Shown: positions 15,422-23,864 of the stretch, piece after piece | Numbering within the stretch: position 1 is the first letter of the stretch | How the letters are laid out: every line of letters begins with the position of its first letter | NCBI GenBank assembly: GCA_023459335.1 | Contig: JAEWUO010000020.1 | Coordinates: 62,001-126,000 of the forward strand | DNA length: 64,000 nt | Direction: 5' to 3' | From: Bacillota bacterium | GTDB taxonomy: Bacteria > Bacillota > Clostridia > Christensenellales > CAG-138 | Program-made: the position numbers and the translations under genes | Notes under the pieces: generated by a model | What the model was told of the DNA's origin: nothing | What the model saw: the letters and a program-made list of their open reading frames with translations, nothing else | Databases searched by the model: none

Positions 15422-15874
15422 ATGCTGAAAAACAACATCGCGTTAGAGCTTCTGAAAATGCAAAAATCGCAGAACTGGTTATCCAATATCACGGGAATAG
15501 CGAAGGGGCTCATATCACAAATCGCAAGCGGAAGATCAATCCCAACGCCGGAAGAACTTTCGCTGATTTGCGGGGTAATGGGATGCCAGAGAGAGAAGTT
15601 ATACAGCCCCGATAACTTGCGGTTGATAACGGGCGTTGAGCCGAAGCCGAAGCGCAAGCGGGACACAAAGCCAGTGAGAATAACGCTGCCGATCATCGAT
15701 CAGGTAGACCGATTCGCCCATATACAGGACATATCGCGAGATGAAGCGTTCCGCGCGCTTATTTTGATGGGGTTATCGGCAAGCGGGCATGCGTTTCAAC
15801 CGCGAGTAATCCTTGAAGGAGGGATAAAACATGCCGATACATGCGATGGCAGAGCAAGCCTACAGGAACTATGA
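15422..15874 (+). CDS. XRE-family HTH protein with C-terminal ribbon-helix-helix-like part
   Basis: 150 residues. The HTH spans about 5-55: LLKMQKSQNWLSNITGIAK and ISQIASGRSIPTPEEL follow the XRE pattern. After a Lys/Arg-rich linker, PVRITLPIIDQVDRFAHIQ resembles a ribbon-helix-helix opening strand and helix. AAAGGCGG stands seven bases before the ATG at 15422; a 13-codon longer frame lacks this. Likely a second transcriptional regulator of the middle genes. Confidence 0.7.
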   Translation: MLKNNIALELLKMQKSQNWLSNITGIAKGLISQIASGRSIPTPEELSLICGVMGCQREKLYSPDNLRLITGVEPKPKRKRDTKPVRITLPIIDQVDRFAHIQDISRDEAFRALILMGLSASGHAFQPRVILEGGIKHADTCDGRASLQEL

Positions 15875-16193
15875 GCAGGCGGAAGCGGAGCGTGCGGCGA
15901 TGAAATCCATGCTTCGCGTCGTTGGGAAAGCCGACCCGAAGGAATTTTACTACGGCCAGTCTATCTGGATCATCGAAAAGGACAAAGCGAGCGGCGAGGA
16001 CATCATCACCGAACTGAGCGTTTACGCCTACAGCGCGGATACGGTACGCGTTTGCCGTCTAAACGGGGTACGCACGAGCGTATCACGCAAAGAAGCAATC
16101 TGGATGACATATGAGGCGGCGCTGGACACGCTTCATAGAAAGAAAAGCCATAAGCGCAGAAAGGGAACCAATGAAAAAGCGCGAGTTTTTTAA
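15831..16193 (+). CDS. Hypothetical phage protein
   Basis: 120 residues with strong AAGGAGGGA before the ATG, overlapping the 3' end of the HTH gene by 44 bases. An N-terminal helix precedes a beta-rich core (YYGQSIWIIEKDK, ITELSVYAYSADTVRVCRL) and a very basic tail (RKKSHKRRKG). Family not recognised. Its 3' end overlaps the start of the terminase-like gene. Confidence 0.65.
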   Translation: MPIHAMAEQAYRNYEQAEAERAAMKSMLRVVGKADPKEFYYGQSIWIIEKDKASGEDIITELSVYAYSADTVRVCRLNGVRTSVSRKEAIWMTYEAALDTLHRKKSHKRRKGTNEKARVF

Positions 16194-17622
16194 TAGTGAA
16201 TTACTTCAGAAAGCAAAGAGAATATTCGTCGCAACTGGAAAAACGAGGGGAAATAGAATACTGGACCTTGAATATCTCACACAGGCGCAGATCGAATTTG
16301 CTATGTCGACAGAACGGCATACAATGATCGGCGGTCCGCACGGAGGAGGGAAAGCGTATATTGTTCGCAAGGTTATTGAACAATACGCGTTGGACAACTC
16401 GAATGCGAAGATCTGCGTATTTGGTGTGGATCCGTACGCTTTACACACAAATTTCATAAAACCAATGAGTGAAGACCTGAAAAGAAAAGCAAAGTTCGGA
16501 AAATGGCCTCGGCTGCATTTCACGTTCAATAACGGAAGCCGGATTGTTTTTCTCAGCGTGACTTTCGAAAAAGCGGTTTATCGATATGCCGGCATGGAAT
16601 ACGAAATTATCGCGCTGCAAAACGCGCAGGAATTCACCGAGAGGCAATGGGAATTTTTCACCGGCTTAAACAGAACGGCTACCGGAAGAAGGCCGATCAT
16701 GCTTTACGAAGCAACGCCGCCAGGAGTAGGTGGAAGCTGGATCAAACGGCTTTTCATAGACCATGACCATCGAGATACGGAGCGCGCGGAAGATTACCAC
16801 TACGTGAATGCCGCAAACTTTCCAAACGAACACCTCATGAAAGACGAATCATACCGCAGGGCATACGAAAACCTGCCGGAAGACGTTCGACGGGCATATT
16901 TAGAGGGAGATTGGGACGCGCTGCGCGCGGAACCTGACGCCGCCAACGTTGATCCGGTCGTGCGGTGCGGAGAGTGCGCGAACTCAATCATGGACGAGGG
17001 ATCAACAGAAGCGGAGTGCTTCTTCCTGCGGCTATGCATGGTTGGCGGTGGGGCGGTCGTGCATCCAAACGATAAGTGCAGATTGCCTGAAAGAGTTGAA
17101 CGCGGATCGAACGCGGATCGAACGCGGAAAGGAGCGGTAGCGGTGAGTGATGTATTTTATTACGATTTGCATGAGCCGACCGTCGAAAAAGCAATCAGAA
17201 TGTGTCACCAAAGAATGTCGTTAAACGCAACCAAAGCGATAAAAACAAATGCAAAAAATCTCGATATAAGATATGCGGAAGATGCTGGATTCTTTTACTT
17301 GCTATGGAAAGTGCTTCAAGCGATTAATGGAATTTCGCTCGCCCGCCTCCGCGAACTCGCAACGGCAGACGCAGAGGGGCGCGTGGTGGTGTTGCCGTGC
17401 AAGGTCGGTGATACGCTTTATGTGCCATGCTTCAAAAAGAACGGATTTACCATTGACCACGTTTACAAACAGAAGGTGGACGGAATAACCGTTACGGCGT
17501 GGGATAAGTGTGGAAATGGATTCGATGTTATTGCGGAGGACGATTCAGTTGAAGTTTACACAAATCAAGCCGAAGCCGAGCGCGCACTATCCGAAGCCGG
17601 CGCGGGAGAGGGAGCGGAATAG
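16171..17622 (+). CDS. Degenerate terminase-ATPase paralogue fused to Cys-rich phage domain
   Basis: 483 residues. Residues 35-251 align along their length with the ATPase half of the TerL at 22530: RYAGMEYEIIALQNAQEF against RYQGQQYEVIFMDEATHF, WIKRLFID against WVKRLFID, and NLPEDVRRAYLEGDWDAL against NLPEDLRRAHMDGDWDVL. Key residues are lost. The P-loop reads GGPHGGGKA (GKS/T to GKA), Walker B DE is QN (150-151), and the coupling loop CNPGG is TPPGVGG. Homology stops where the TerL nuclease domain would begin. A Cys cluster (C266, C269, C283, C289, C303) and a VLPCKVGDTLY domain, each usually separate in phage proteins, follow. AAAGGG supports the start at 16171. Function unknown. Confidence 0.8.
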   Translation: MKKREFFNSELLQKAKRIFVATGKTRGNRILDLEYLTQAQIEFAMSTERHTMIGGPHGGGKAYIVRKVIEQYALDNSNAKICVFGVDPYALHTNFIKPMSEDLKRKAKFGKWPRLHFTFNNGSRIVFLSVTFEKAVYRYAGMEYEIIALQNAQEFTERQWEFFTGLNRTATGRRPIMLYEATPPGVGGSWIKRLFIDHDHRDTERAEDYHYVNAANFPNEHLMKDESYRRAYENLPEDVRRAYLEGDWDALRAEPDAANVDPVVRCGECANSIMDEGSTEAECFFLRLCMVGGGAVVHPNDKCRLPERVERGSNADRTRKGAVAVSDVFYYDLHEPTVEKAIRMCHQRMSLNATKAIKTNAKNLDIRYAEDAGFFYLLWKVLQAINGISLARLRELATADAEGRVVVLPCKVGDTLYVPCFKKNGFTIDHVYKQKVDGITVTAWDKCGNGFDVIAEDDSVEVYTNQAEAERALSEAGAGEGAE

Positions 17623-17919
17623 ATGGCACTCGCAACTGATATTGAATTTAGTGATAGTCCATACATGATTATCGTCGGTGAGTACATAGACGGACGAAAA
17701 ACGCCGATATTCTATATCTCTGAGCGCGGAGGCGGGTATCTTGGCGTAATCCGATGGTACGGGGCATGGCGTTCATTTTGCTTTTTCTCTCATGAGGATT
17801 GCGTTTTTGACAGCGGGTGCCTTGCAAAAATTCTAGAATGGGTCGAATCCGCCAACGCGCAATGGAAGCGTAAAAAATTAGCCGCCGCTGATGCGGGGAA
17901 GGGTTCAGGCCATGTTTGA
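17623..17919 (+). CDS. Hypothetical phage protein
   Basis: 98 residues, Trp/Tyr/Phe-rich beta core (YMIIVGEYIDG, FYISERGGGYLGVIRWYGAWR, FCFFSHEDCVF) with a helical C-terminus. Similar small proteins occur in the early regions of clostridial phages, but no function is attached to them. It starts one base after the previous TAG with GGGAG upstream and overlaps the next gene by eight bases. Confidence 0.65.
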   Translation: MALATDIEFSDSPYMIIVGEYIDGRKTPIFYISERGGGYLGVIRWYGAWRSFCFFSHEDCVFDSGCLAKILEWVESANAQWKRKKLAAADAGKGSGHV

Positions 17920-18157
17920 TATAAAGGATCTTATTACGGCGTTTGAATGCGGAATCGATTATGGGCTGCTGCTAGCCGAGCAAGAGCGGGATAGCGAGGA
18001 TGCATTTGACTCTGTTTGCTGCTTGCTGTATTCGCGTAAGCACAACGTTCCTTCTGCGCCTGCTAATCGCCGTAAAGCGCGAAGTGAGGCATGGAGAAAC
18101 GCGAAGGGAGCAAGTCTATTGAGGTTTATTGAGCTTTGTGCGGGGAAGGGAGAATAG
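17912..18157 (+). CDS. Hypothetical phage protein
   Basis: 81 residues from the ATG at 17912 (GAAGGG upstream). N-terminal helix with FDIKDLITAFECGIDYGLLLAEQE, a short Cys pair and a basic C-terminal helix. Family not recognised; supported by operon position and ribosome binding site. Confidence 0.55.
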   Translation: MFDIKDLITAFECGIDYGLLLAEQERDSEDAFDSVCCLLYSRKHNVPSAPANRRKARSEAWRNAKGASLLRFIELCAGKGE

Positions 18158-18160
18158 GCG

Positions 18161-18457
18161 ATGAATCAAAGAGAAACGCACCCGATGGCAGGGAAGACAG
18201 TAACACTTATTTGCAAAGATGATCCCGATCACCTTAATGGTGCTCCATTCGTCGTTGAGGACTGGCAACTCAATGTATTTGGAAAATCATGGATGTTTTG
18301 CGACGGGAATCCGGCAGCGTTAAAGTATGCGATCAGATTATCAATGGCCGGATTGCCGTTGGATAACGAGGTTGTTTATGGGAAAGATGTCCGAACGGGT
18401 CTCGGACATATCGTGCACGTAAGCGAGCTTTCAACAAAGGAGGTCGCCCATGAGTGA
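18161..18457 (+). CDS. Hypothetical phage protein
   Basis: 98 residues with GGGAG before the ATG. Beta-rich start (KTVTLICKDDP), central WQLNVFGKSWMFCDGNPAALKYAIRL and C-terminal HIVHVSEL, giving the look of a small globular early protein. No family known to me. Overlaps the next gene by eight bases. Confidence 0.6.
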   Translation: MNQRETHPMAGKTVTLICKDDPDHLNGAPFVVEDWQLNVFGKSWMFCDGNPAALKYAIRLSMAGLPLDNEVVYGKDVRTGLGHIVHVSELSTKEVAHE

Positions 18458-18830
18458 ACAAGAGGTGCGGGAACGCATATCAAAGATCGCAGAAGAGTTT
18501 AGATACCGAGCCGGACTTTCACGCGGTTACAGCCACGCTTACATAGCACCCGAAACGCTTGTTGAAGCCGCAACACTTATCGAATCCCTCCTCACCCAGC
18601 AGGCGCGGGAGAAGCCGGAGCGCGACACGCCAATGCCGGTTGTGAGCCGCAAAGCAACTGAGCAAACGAAGAATCCTGCGGGCGGTGGGATATGGGGAAT
18701 TAGAACAACCATATGGTTTTGCCCGAAATGCGGGATGTTCAACACGCCGACGCATAACTTCTGTTGGAAATGCGGTCAAGCGTTACTGTTCAACGTCGCC
18801 ACCGAACCGAAAGGAGAGCATTATGAATAA
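18450..18830 (+). CDS. Zinc-ribbon phage protein
   Basis: 126 residues. A helical N-terminal half (1-55) with YIAPETLVEAATLIESLL is followed by a linker and a C-terminal zinc ribbon FCPKCGMFN...FCWKCGQ (two CxxC knuckles about 18 residues apart). AAAGGAGGTC upstream. The ribbon suggests protein or nucleic-acid binding; no specific role is known. Confidence 0.65.
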   Translation: MSEQEVRERISKIAEEFRYRAGLSRGYSHAYIAPETLVEAATLIESLLTQQAREKPERDTPMPVVSRKATEQTKNPAGGGIWGIRTTIWFCPKCGMFNTPTHNFCWKCGQALLFNVATEPKGEHYE

Positions 18831-19080
18831 GTTTTATGAATTTACAACGCCGTACGCCGCGATAGTCGCCGCGCCGGACGAAGAAACCGCGATCCAGATA
18901 TATCACGATGAAGTTTGCGAGCCGTTTCCAGATGAGGCGCCACCGAAAGAGCTGACGGAGGAACAGGCGCGTTTGGAATGGGATGCGAGAGGGAACCCGG
19001 AAGAAAGCCCCGAAGCCTTCGAGGTGTACATGAAAGAAGACAATGCGTGCGCCATGCTTATTGACACATCCCTGATGTAG
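18823..19080 (+). CDS. Hypothetical acidic phage protein
   Basis: 85 residues from the ATG at 18823 (AAAGGAG upstream), overlapping the previous gene by eight bases. FYEFTTPYAAIVAAPDEETAIQIYHDEVC resembles the small phage domain in which a beta strand senses and a helix follows. Very acidic middle. Family not identified. Confidence 0.6.
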   Translation: MNKFYEFTTPYAAIVAAPDEETAIQIYHDEVCEPFPDEAPPKELTEEQARLEWDARGNPEESPEAFEVYMKEDNACAMLIDTSLM

Positions 19081-19096
19081 AAGGAGGGCCGGGGAA

Positions 19097-19456
19097 ATGA
19101 CGAACCATGAAGCGGTCAAACGCATAAAAGAACATATGCAAATCCATGGGATTGGACAGCCTCCGCATATCTACATAGCCGATGCGTTGAATTTGGCAAT
19201 TCAAGCACTTGAAAACCCCGATACAAAATGGAAATCATGCAGAGTTGAGCTGCCTAAAAGCGGGTTGCTTGACGAGAACGGACACAATAAAACATACCTC
19301 GTAACGATTTATCGTGAAAGTGGCTATTCGTATCGGACACTGGCAATACGCCTTGAGGAACGCTGGTATACCGATAACGGGTATGATTTTGAATCTGATG
19401 AAACCGTAATCGCATGGCAAACCATTACACCGTATCAGGGGGGAGAAGTGACATGA
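19097..19456 (+). CDS. DUF551-like phage protein
   Basis: 119 residues. The C-terminal part, from WKSCRVELPKSG through LVTIYRE to VIAWQTITPY, matches the DUF551 layout (Trp, an LP turn, a strand with the ligand-like loop, then a closing I-x-W-x-x-x-P). An added N-terminal helical segment carries AVKRIKEHMQ. AAGGAGGG before the ATG. DUF551 proteins are ubiquitous in phages and have no known activity. It overlaps the radical SAM gene by ATGA. Confidence 0.7.
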   Translation: MTNHEAVKRIKEHMQIHGIGQPPHIYIADALNLAIQALENPDTKWKSCRVELPKSGLLDENGHNKTYLVTIYRESGYSYRTLAIRLEERWYTDNGYDFESDETVIAWQTITPYQGGEVT

Positions 19457-20199
19457 CACCCATCTACGAACCCAAAGGTGCGGCGTTGGAGTACGGCGAC
19501 TTCGCAATCAATATCTACGACACCTGCAACCACGGCTGCTACTACTGTTACGCCAGAAAAATGTATGAACGCTGGCACGGAAAAGGATCATTCGACAAAA
19601 CGCCGGAGCCTCGCCCCGGCATCATCGAAGCGGTCAAAAAGCAGCTGGACAAAGAGCAGATCACGGGAAAGATGATCCACCTGTGCTTCACATGTGATCC
19701 TTACCCTGCGGAAATCGACACGTCGGCCACGCGGGAAATCATCAAGTTGTTGAAGGCGGCGGGGAACCACGTCCAGATTCTCACAAAGGGCGGACAACGC
19801 GCAGAGCGGGATTTTGATTTACTGGACGAAAACGATTGGTTTGGAATCACATATTGCGGATACCAGGACAGAGGAGTGACATCTATATTTTCCCCGGTCG
19901 AAGAGGAACCAAATGCAGCTCCACCACTTGAACGTATTTGGACTGCGTCGAAATGCCCTGCAAAAACATGGGTTTCACTGGAACCGGTTCTGCACGCGGG
20001 CGATGCGCTCGCCCTGCTCGAAGATGTCGAAACGCATTTTGATCTCTACCGCATCGGCAAGCTCAACTATCACCCCTCCGGCATCAACTGGAACGACTTC
20101 GGCCACGCGGCAGAAGAGATCTGCAAGCGGCGCGGCCTGAACTACTACATCAAGGACAGCCTTCGGGCAGAAATGGAGAAATTCCGTGAAACTAAGTAA
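19453..20199 (+). CDS. Radical SAM protein (spore photoproduct lyase-like/DUF5131-like)
   Basis: 248 residues. The opening YDTCNHGCYYCYARK carries the CxxxCxxC [4Fe-4S] cluster motif of radical SAM enzymes with the SplB-type YCYA ending. LCFTCDPYPAEID and HVQILTKGG continue the partial TIM barrel, and WVSLEPVL lies near the end. Phage-encoded members of this branch have no proven substrate; nucleotide or tRNA chemistry is plausible. The start overlaps the previous stop by ATGA. It reads into the next gene by 14 bases. Confidence 0.85.
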   Translation: MTPIYEPKGAALEYGDFAINIYDTCNHGCYYCYARKMYERWHGKGSFDKTPEPRPGIIEAVKKQLDKEQITGKMIHLCFTCDPYPAEIDTSATREIIKLLKAAGNHVQILTKGGQRAERDFDLLDENDWFGITYCGYQDRGVTSIFSPVEEEPNAAPPLERIWTASKCPAKTWVSLEPVLHAGDALALLEDVETHFDLYRIGKLNYHPSGINWNDFGHAAEEICKRRGLNYYIKDSLRAEMEKFRETK

Positions 20200-20833
20200 A
20201 GTAGCGAAGCTCTGCAAAGATCAGATGAACATCACCATCATCAACGTAACGCGGGGAGAGGACAACTATTTGCAATGGGTTGGAACGCCGAGCGCGCTGT
20301 ACCCGTTTTATAATTTGCCGGCGATGGACGAGCGAACGGCGTTTGTGATCTTCGATGTTGACGAAAAGAAGAAGCCTGACTATTCATTCAACATGATTGA
20401 CGCGAGCGAAGATTTTCCTATGTGTCTTGACGAATGCGACGAAACAGAAATGCCGGTCGAGCCGGCGCACCATCAAATCGTTTTGGAAAGCCGCGCATAC
20501 CTCGTATTCGACACGTCGAAGGGCATCCGCCTCGTGAACCGTTCGTATCTCGCGCCGATGATGAGCAAGCTCGATGAACTCATGTTTTTCGAGCGTAAAA
20601 CGGCGAGCGGGGGAATCTATATTGCGGCGAAGCTGGGACTGCTGCTTGCCGGCGTGATCTCGCCGACAATGCTCAGACGAGAAGACACAAGCATGCTGGA
20701 TTTCTCGAAGAAGCTGTACGAACGCACGGTATACGCACGTCAATGCCAAGAAGAAGACGCGGCCAGGCGGGCGGATCCTGAGATCATGCTGGTGGATCGC
20801 CAGACGGGCGAAGTTGTGGAGGATGAAGCATGA
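20186..20833 (+). CDS. Hypothetical phage protein (GTG start)
   Basis: 215 residues starting at GTG 20186 within the end of the radical SAM gene, with TGGAGAA upstream. Central features are FVIFDVDEKKK, an acidic stretch, and HHQIVLESRAYLVFDTSKGIRL, followed by a helix-rich C-terminal half with GLLLAGVISPTML. Conserved-looking but not recognised. ATGA overlap with the WDGH gene suggests coordinated expression. Confidence 0.65.
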   Translation: MKLSKVAKLCKDQMNITIINVTRGEDNYLQWVGTPSALYPFYNLPAMDERTAFVIFDVDEKKKPDYSFNMIDASEDFPMCLDECDETEMPVEPAHHQIVLESRAYLVFDTSKGIRLVNRSYLAPMMSKLDELMFFERKTASGGIYIAAKLGLLLAGVISPTMLRREDTSMLDFSKKLYERTVYARQCQEEDAARRADPEIMLVDRQTGEVVEDEA

Positions 20834-21426
20834 GTGACACGAAATACAAAAAGATCAAGACGCCATTCAAAGAAATCAGGCTGGAACCGGATTACCACGC
20901 GGAAGATGGAAAAGTAACGTGGAAAGAGAAGTTCATCACGCTGTGCGTCGAAAAGATCGACCAGCTGACAATCGATATGATCACGAAGGTGGCAAAAGAA
21001 AACGGCTTCACGCAAGCATATATATTAGAGCGAGGTTTCATCCTCGACGCGCTGATGAACGAGAGCCTGCGGCGCGAGAGCCCCGGTGAGGTATCCGACG
21101 GTTATCACACCTTCAACGAGCTTTATACCCATCGCGGTTATCTGTTCGCTATGATCTGCGCCGATCATCAGGACATCGCGTGGAAATCGAAGAAGCACCA
21201 CGACGGAACGATGTACGACGGCATGTTTCTCGCCGGGCTGAACACGCCTTACGGCCAGGCAACCTATCACATGGATATTGAACCATTTTGGGACGCGCTG
21301 AAGGTAACAGAGCTGCCGGCCGCGCCGGAGTGGGACGGGCACACGCCGAAGATGGCGCTGGAGCGGATCGCGGCGATGGCGGTTGATAAATTCATCCCGT
21401 ATTCCGGCGGGATAGTAGAAGACTGA
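20830..21426 (+). CDS. WDGH domain protein
   Basis: 198 residues. The C-terminal half has the family's blocks: SDGYHTFNELYTHR, AWKSKKHHDGTMYDG, GLNTPYGQATYHM and the name-giving EWDGHTP. WDGH proteins occur in many phages as stand-alone or fused domains of unknown function. The N-terminal 85 residues are a separate, unassigned domain. It overlaps the previous gene by ATGA and lies just before the late regulator. Confidence 0.85.
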   Translation: MSDTKYKKIKTPFKEIRLEPDYHAEDGKVTWKEKFITLCVEKIDQLTIDMITKVAKENGFTQAYILERGFILDALMNESLRRESPGEVSDGYHTFNELYTHRGYLFAMICADHQDIAWKSKKHHDGTMYDGMFLAGLNTPYGQATYHMDIEPFWDALKVTELPAAPEWDGHTPKMALERIAAMAVDKFIPYSGGIVED

Positions 21427-21439
21427 GGGGGACACTGAC

Positions 21440-21946
21440 ATGAGAAAGAGCGCGCTGGCAAAGAAATACAGTGACACACCCGTCCGTCAGGAGACGCGGC
21501 GCCTGCTGTGGAGATGGGGAAGGACGGCAGGGTTTTGCAAGCAGACAAATTCAGAAATGCAGTACTTTCAGGATCGCGTCGATGAAGTGTCTGATCTGCG
21601 CGCGCGGGCTCAGATAAAAGTCAGAGGAGGGCAAACGTCAGATCCGACAGCGCGCGCGGCTGAAGATCTGGAGAAGCTGGAAAAAGAATATGCCGAATGT
21701 GTCAGAGGTTGCTCAAATGAAGTGACGAAAGCAATTCAATTCAAGACTGCTATCGACGACATCATGAGAAATGATCTTCTGCCGGAAGAGCGCGAATTGC
21801 TCACGCTCCGTTATAAAAACGGTTGGGGATGGATCATGATCGCGTCAAAACTATGCATCGAGGAATCGTGCGCAAGGAAGCGGGAACGGCGCGCCTTGGA
21901 CAAAATCGCGAGAAAAATGCTCGTAAATCAAAAGAGTCCCGTTTAA
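21440..21946 (+). CDS. ArpU/sigma-70-like late transcription regulator
   Basis: 168 residues. An N-terminal basic helix (TRRLLWRWGR) and a coiled middle region lead to a C-terminal sigma region-4-like HTH: LLPEERELLTLRYKNGWGWIMIASKL then ARKRERRALDKIARKM. This is the layout of ArpU/RinA-type phage late regulators, which sit just before terminase. Its last codons lie inside the direct repeats of the late promoter (21937-21968), and a second copy of that element lies at 38450. This makes the protein the obvious candidate activator. Confidence 0.8.
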   Translation: MRKSALAKKYSDTPVRQETRRLLWRWGRTAGFCKQTNSEMQYFQDRVDEVSDLRARAQIKVRGGQTSDPTARAAEDLEKLEKEYAECVRGCSNEVTKAIQFKTAIDDIMRNDLLPEERELLTLRYKNGWGWIMIASKLCIEESCARKRERRALDKIARKMLVNQKSPV

Positions 21947-21968
21947 TCCCGTTTTCAAACAATAGAAT
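21937..21968 (+). promoter_or_regulatory. Late promoter element, copy 1 (direct repeat plus -10)
   Basis: CCCGTTT at 21938-21944 and 21948-21954 (10-bp period), an 8-bp gap, then TAGAAT at 21963-21968. No good -35 box is present, so an activator is likely needed. The same arrangement, with identical repeat spacing and 8-bp gap, occurs at 38450-38481. The element overlaps the stop of the late regulator gene and precedes terminase. Confidence 0.75.
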
Positions 21969-21978
21969 ATAACCATAA

Positions 21979-22002
21979 AGAGCTCCGAGCGGGGGCTCTT
22001 TT
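21979..22002 (+). terminator. Terminator-like hairpin directly after late promoter 1
   Basis: AGAGCTCC (21979-21986) pairs with GGGGCTCT (21992-21999, one G-T), then T to 22002. It begins only a few bases after the expected transcription start, so it either ends the early transcript or acts as a promoter-proximal attenuator. Confidence 0.65.
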
Positions 22003-22017
22003 CTGTTGGAGGACACC

Positions 22018-22530
22018 GTGACAAAGAAAACCGCCGAAAAGAAGGAGATGAAACCGAGAGGCAAAGCTGTGGCATGGCTCACAGACGATAGCCTTCTTTT
22101 AGTCGCGGCATGGGTCCGCGACGGCGCCACGGACGAAATACTGGCGAAAAAGATGCGGATCTCTCGCTCGACGCTGAGCGAATGGAAGATCAAATACCCG
22201 CTATTCGCCGAAGCGGTCCGCAAGAGCAAAGAACTGGTCGATATCGAGGTTGAGAACGGGTTGCTGAAGCGCGCGACTGGATATCAGTATTACGAGGAAA
22301 TGGCGTTCAAGTGCAGGTGTGAGTATTGGGTAGACGGGAAGAAATTCTCAAAAGAAGAAGTCAAAACGGTGATGGTGATGAAGGAAATGCCGCCGGATCC
22401 GAAAGCGGCACAGTACTGGCTCAACAACCGCAAGCCGGACACCTGGAAGGCGGCGCGCGAGGATGATGGCGAAAGCGACAAGACGCTGGAGATCATCATA
22501 CCGCAGGAGGATCGGGGGCAGTTTGAATAA
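22018..22530 (+). CDS. terS: Terminase small subunit
   Basis: 170 residues from GTG 22018, five bases after GGAGG. DNA-binding region: DGATDEILAKKMRISRSTLSEWKIKYP, a helix-turn-helix of the terminase small subunit (Terminase_2-like/HTH) type. It is followed by the conserved VENGLLKRATGYQYYEE and the C-terminal AAQYWLNNRKPDTWK, seen in many Firmicutes TerS proteins. It should recognise the packaging site and load TerL. The stop shares a base with the TerL start. Confidence 0.9.
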   Translation: MTKKTAEKKEMKPRGKAVAWLTDDSLLLVAAWVRDGATDEILAKKMRISRSTLSEWKIKYPLFAEAVRKSKELVDIEVENGLLKRATGYQYYEEMAFKCRCEYWVDGKKFSKEEVKTVMVMKEMPPDPKAAQYWLNNRKPDTWKAAREDDGESDKTLEIIIPQEDRGQFE

Positions 22531-23864
22531 TGCAACTGATCATGGAGCGGCCGCACCCAAGGCAAATGGAATTCGAGTTGTGCAGAGCGAGGCATATATG
22601 CTTCGGCGGTGCACGCGGAGGCGGGAAAAGCTGGGCGGTTGATGATAAGGCAATTAAGCTGGCGCTCATGTATCCGGGCATCAACATTCTGATTCTTCGC
22701 CGCACGCTGCCGGAACTGGAAGAGAACCACATCAAGCAGCTGCTCACCTTGCTGGAAGGGGTTGCGAAATACAACTCACAAAAGCATGTGTTCAAATTCC
22801 CGAACAAGAGCCGCATTAAGCTGGGGTATTGCGAGCTCGAAAAGCACGTTCACCGATACCAGGGCCAGCAATACGAAGTGATCTTCATGGACGAAGCCAC
22901 TCACTTCTCAGAAACACAGATGCAGCTGCTGACGGCCTGTAACCGCACAAAGCGGAAAGACTTCTCACCAAGGATGTACTACACCTGCAACCCCGGCGGC
23001 ATTGGTCATATGTGGGTCAAGCGGCTGTTCATTGACCGGATATACCAAAACGACGAACACCCGGAAGATTACGTTTTTATCCCGGCAAAGCTTACGGATA
23101 ACCCGTCTTTGTTCGAAAACGACAAGACCTACGTCCGCACGCTGATGAACCTGCCGGAAGACCTGCGAAGAGCACACATGGACGGCGATTGGGACGTGCT
23201 GTCCGGTCAGTACTTCGCAGAATGGCGCAGGGAACTGCACACGATGGAACCGATCCAGATCAAGCCGAACTGGACCAGGTACCGGGCGATAGACTACGGA
23301 CTTGACAGCGCGGCGTGCATATGGGCCGCGTTTGACGAGATGGGTAACGGATATGTCTATCGCGAATTCGAGATGAAGGATCTCGTTATTTCAGAGTTTG
23401 CACGGGCAATCCGCGCGCTCACTGAGAAAGACGAAGTAATTGAGGCCACCTTTGCACCACCGGATCTCTGGAACCGGACGAAAGAAACGGGTAAATCGAT
23501 GGCGGAACTGTTCTATGACAACGGCGTGCTGCTGACGAAGGCGGCAAACGGCCGCGTTGACGGGTGGCTGAACCTGAAGGAGTGGCTGAAAAACGTACCT
23601 GATGGAACGGGTGAATCGCATCCGCGGCTGAGAGTATTCATCAACTGCCCGAAGCTGATCCGCTGCATGCCAAACCTGCAGCACGACGAAAAGAAGGTCA
23701 GCGACGTTGCAACGGAGCCCCACGAGATCACGCACTTGCCGGACGCGCTGCGCTGCCTCATGGACGGGCGCCCGAGATGTCCGGAAGCGGCAACGGAAAA
23801 GTATCTGGAAGAACACACCTACGACAACCAAGTGGAGGAATTTTTGGATTATGGCAAAGGTTGA
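22530..23864 (+). CDS. terL: Terminase large subunit
   Basis: 444 residues. ATPase: P-loop GGARGGGKS (26-34), adenine-binding LRRTLPEL, Walker B VIFMDEA (D121, E122) and coupling motif TCNPGG (152-157). Nuclease: RAIDYGLD (D255), a middle acidic/PPDLW block and C-terminal HLPDALRC. The motor packages DNA into the prohead and cuts it. An in-frame ATG at 22542 is an alternative start. A degenerate paralogue of its ATPase half is encoded at 16171. Confidence 0.96.
   Translation: MQLIMERPHPRQMEFELCRARHICFGGARGGGKSWAVDDKAIKLALMYPGINILILRRTLPELEENHIKQLLTLLEGVAKYNSQKHVFKFPNKSRIKLGYCELEKHVHRYQGQQYEVIFMDEATHFSETQMQLLTACNRTKRKDFSPRMYYTCNPGGIGHMWVKRLFIDRIYQNDEHPEDYVFIPAKLTDNPSLFENDKTYVRTLMNLPEDLRRAHMDGDWDVLSGQYFAEWRRELHTMEPIQIKPNWTRYRAIDYGLDSAACIWAAFDEMGNGYVYREFEMKDLVISEFARAIRALTEKDEVIEATFAPPDLWNRTKETGKSMAELFYDNGVLLTKAANGRVDGWLNLKEWLKNVPDGTGESHPRLRVFINCPKLIRCMPNLQHDEKKVSDVATEPHEITHLPDALRCLMDGRPRCPEAATEKYLEEHTYDNQVEEFLDYGKG

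Noticed and set aside
16171..17622. Reading the terminase-like gene as a pseudogene
   Set aside because: The frame is open for 483 codons, has its own ribosome binding site, keeps the ATPase scaffold and continues into two further intact domains.
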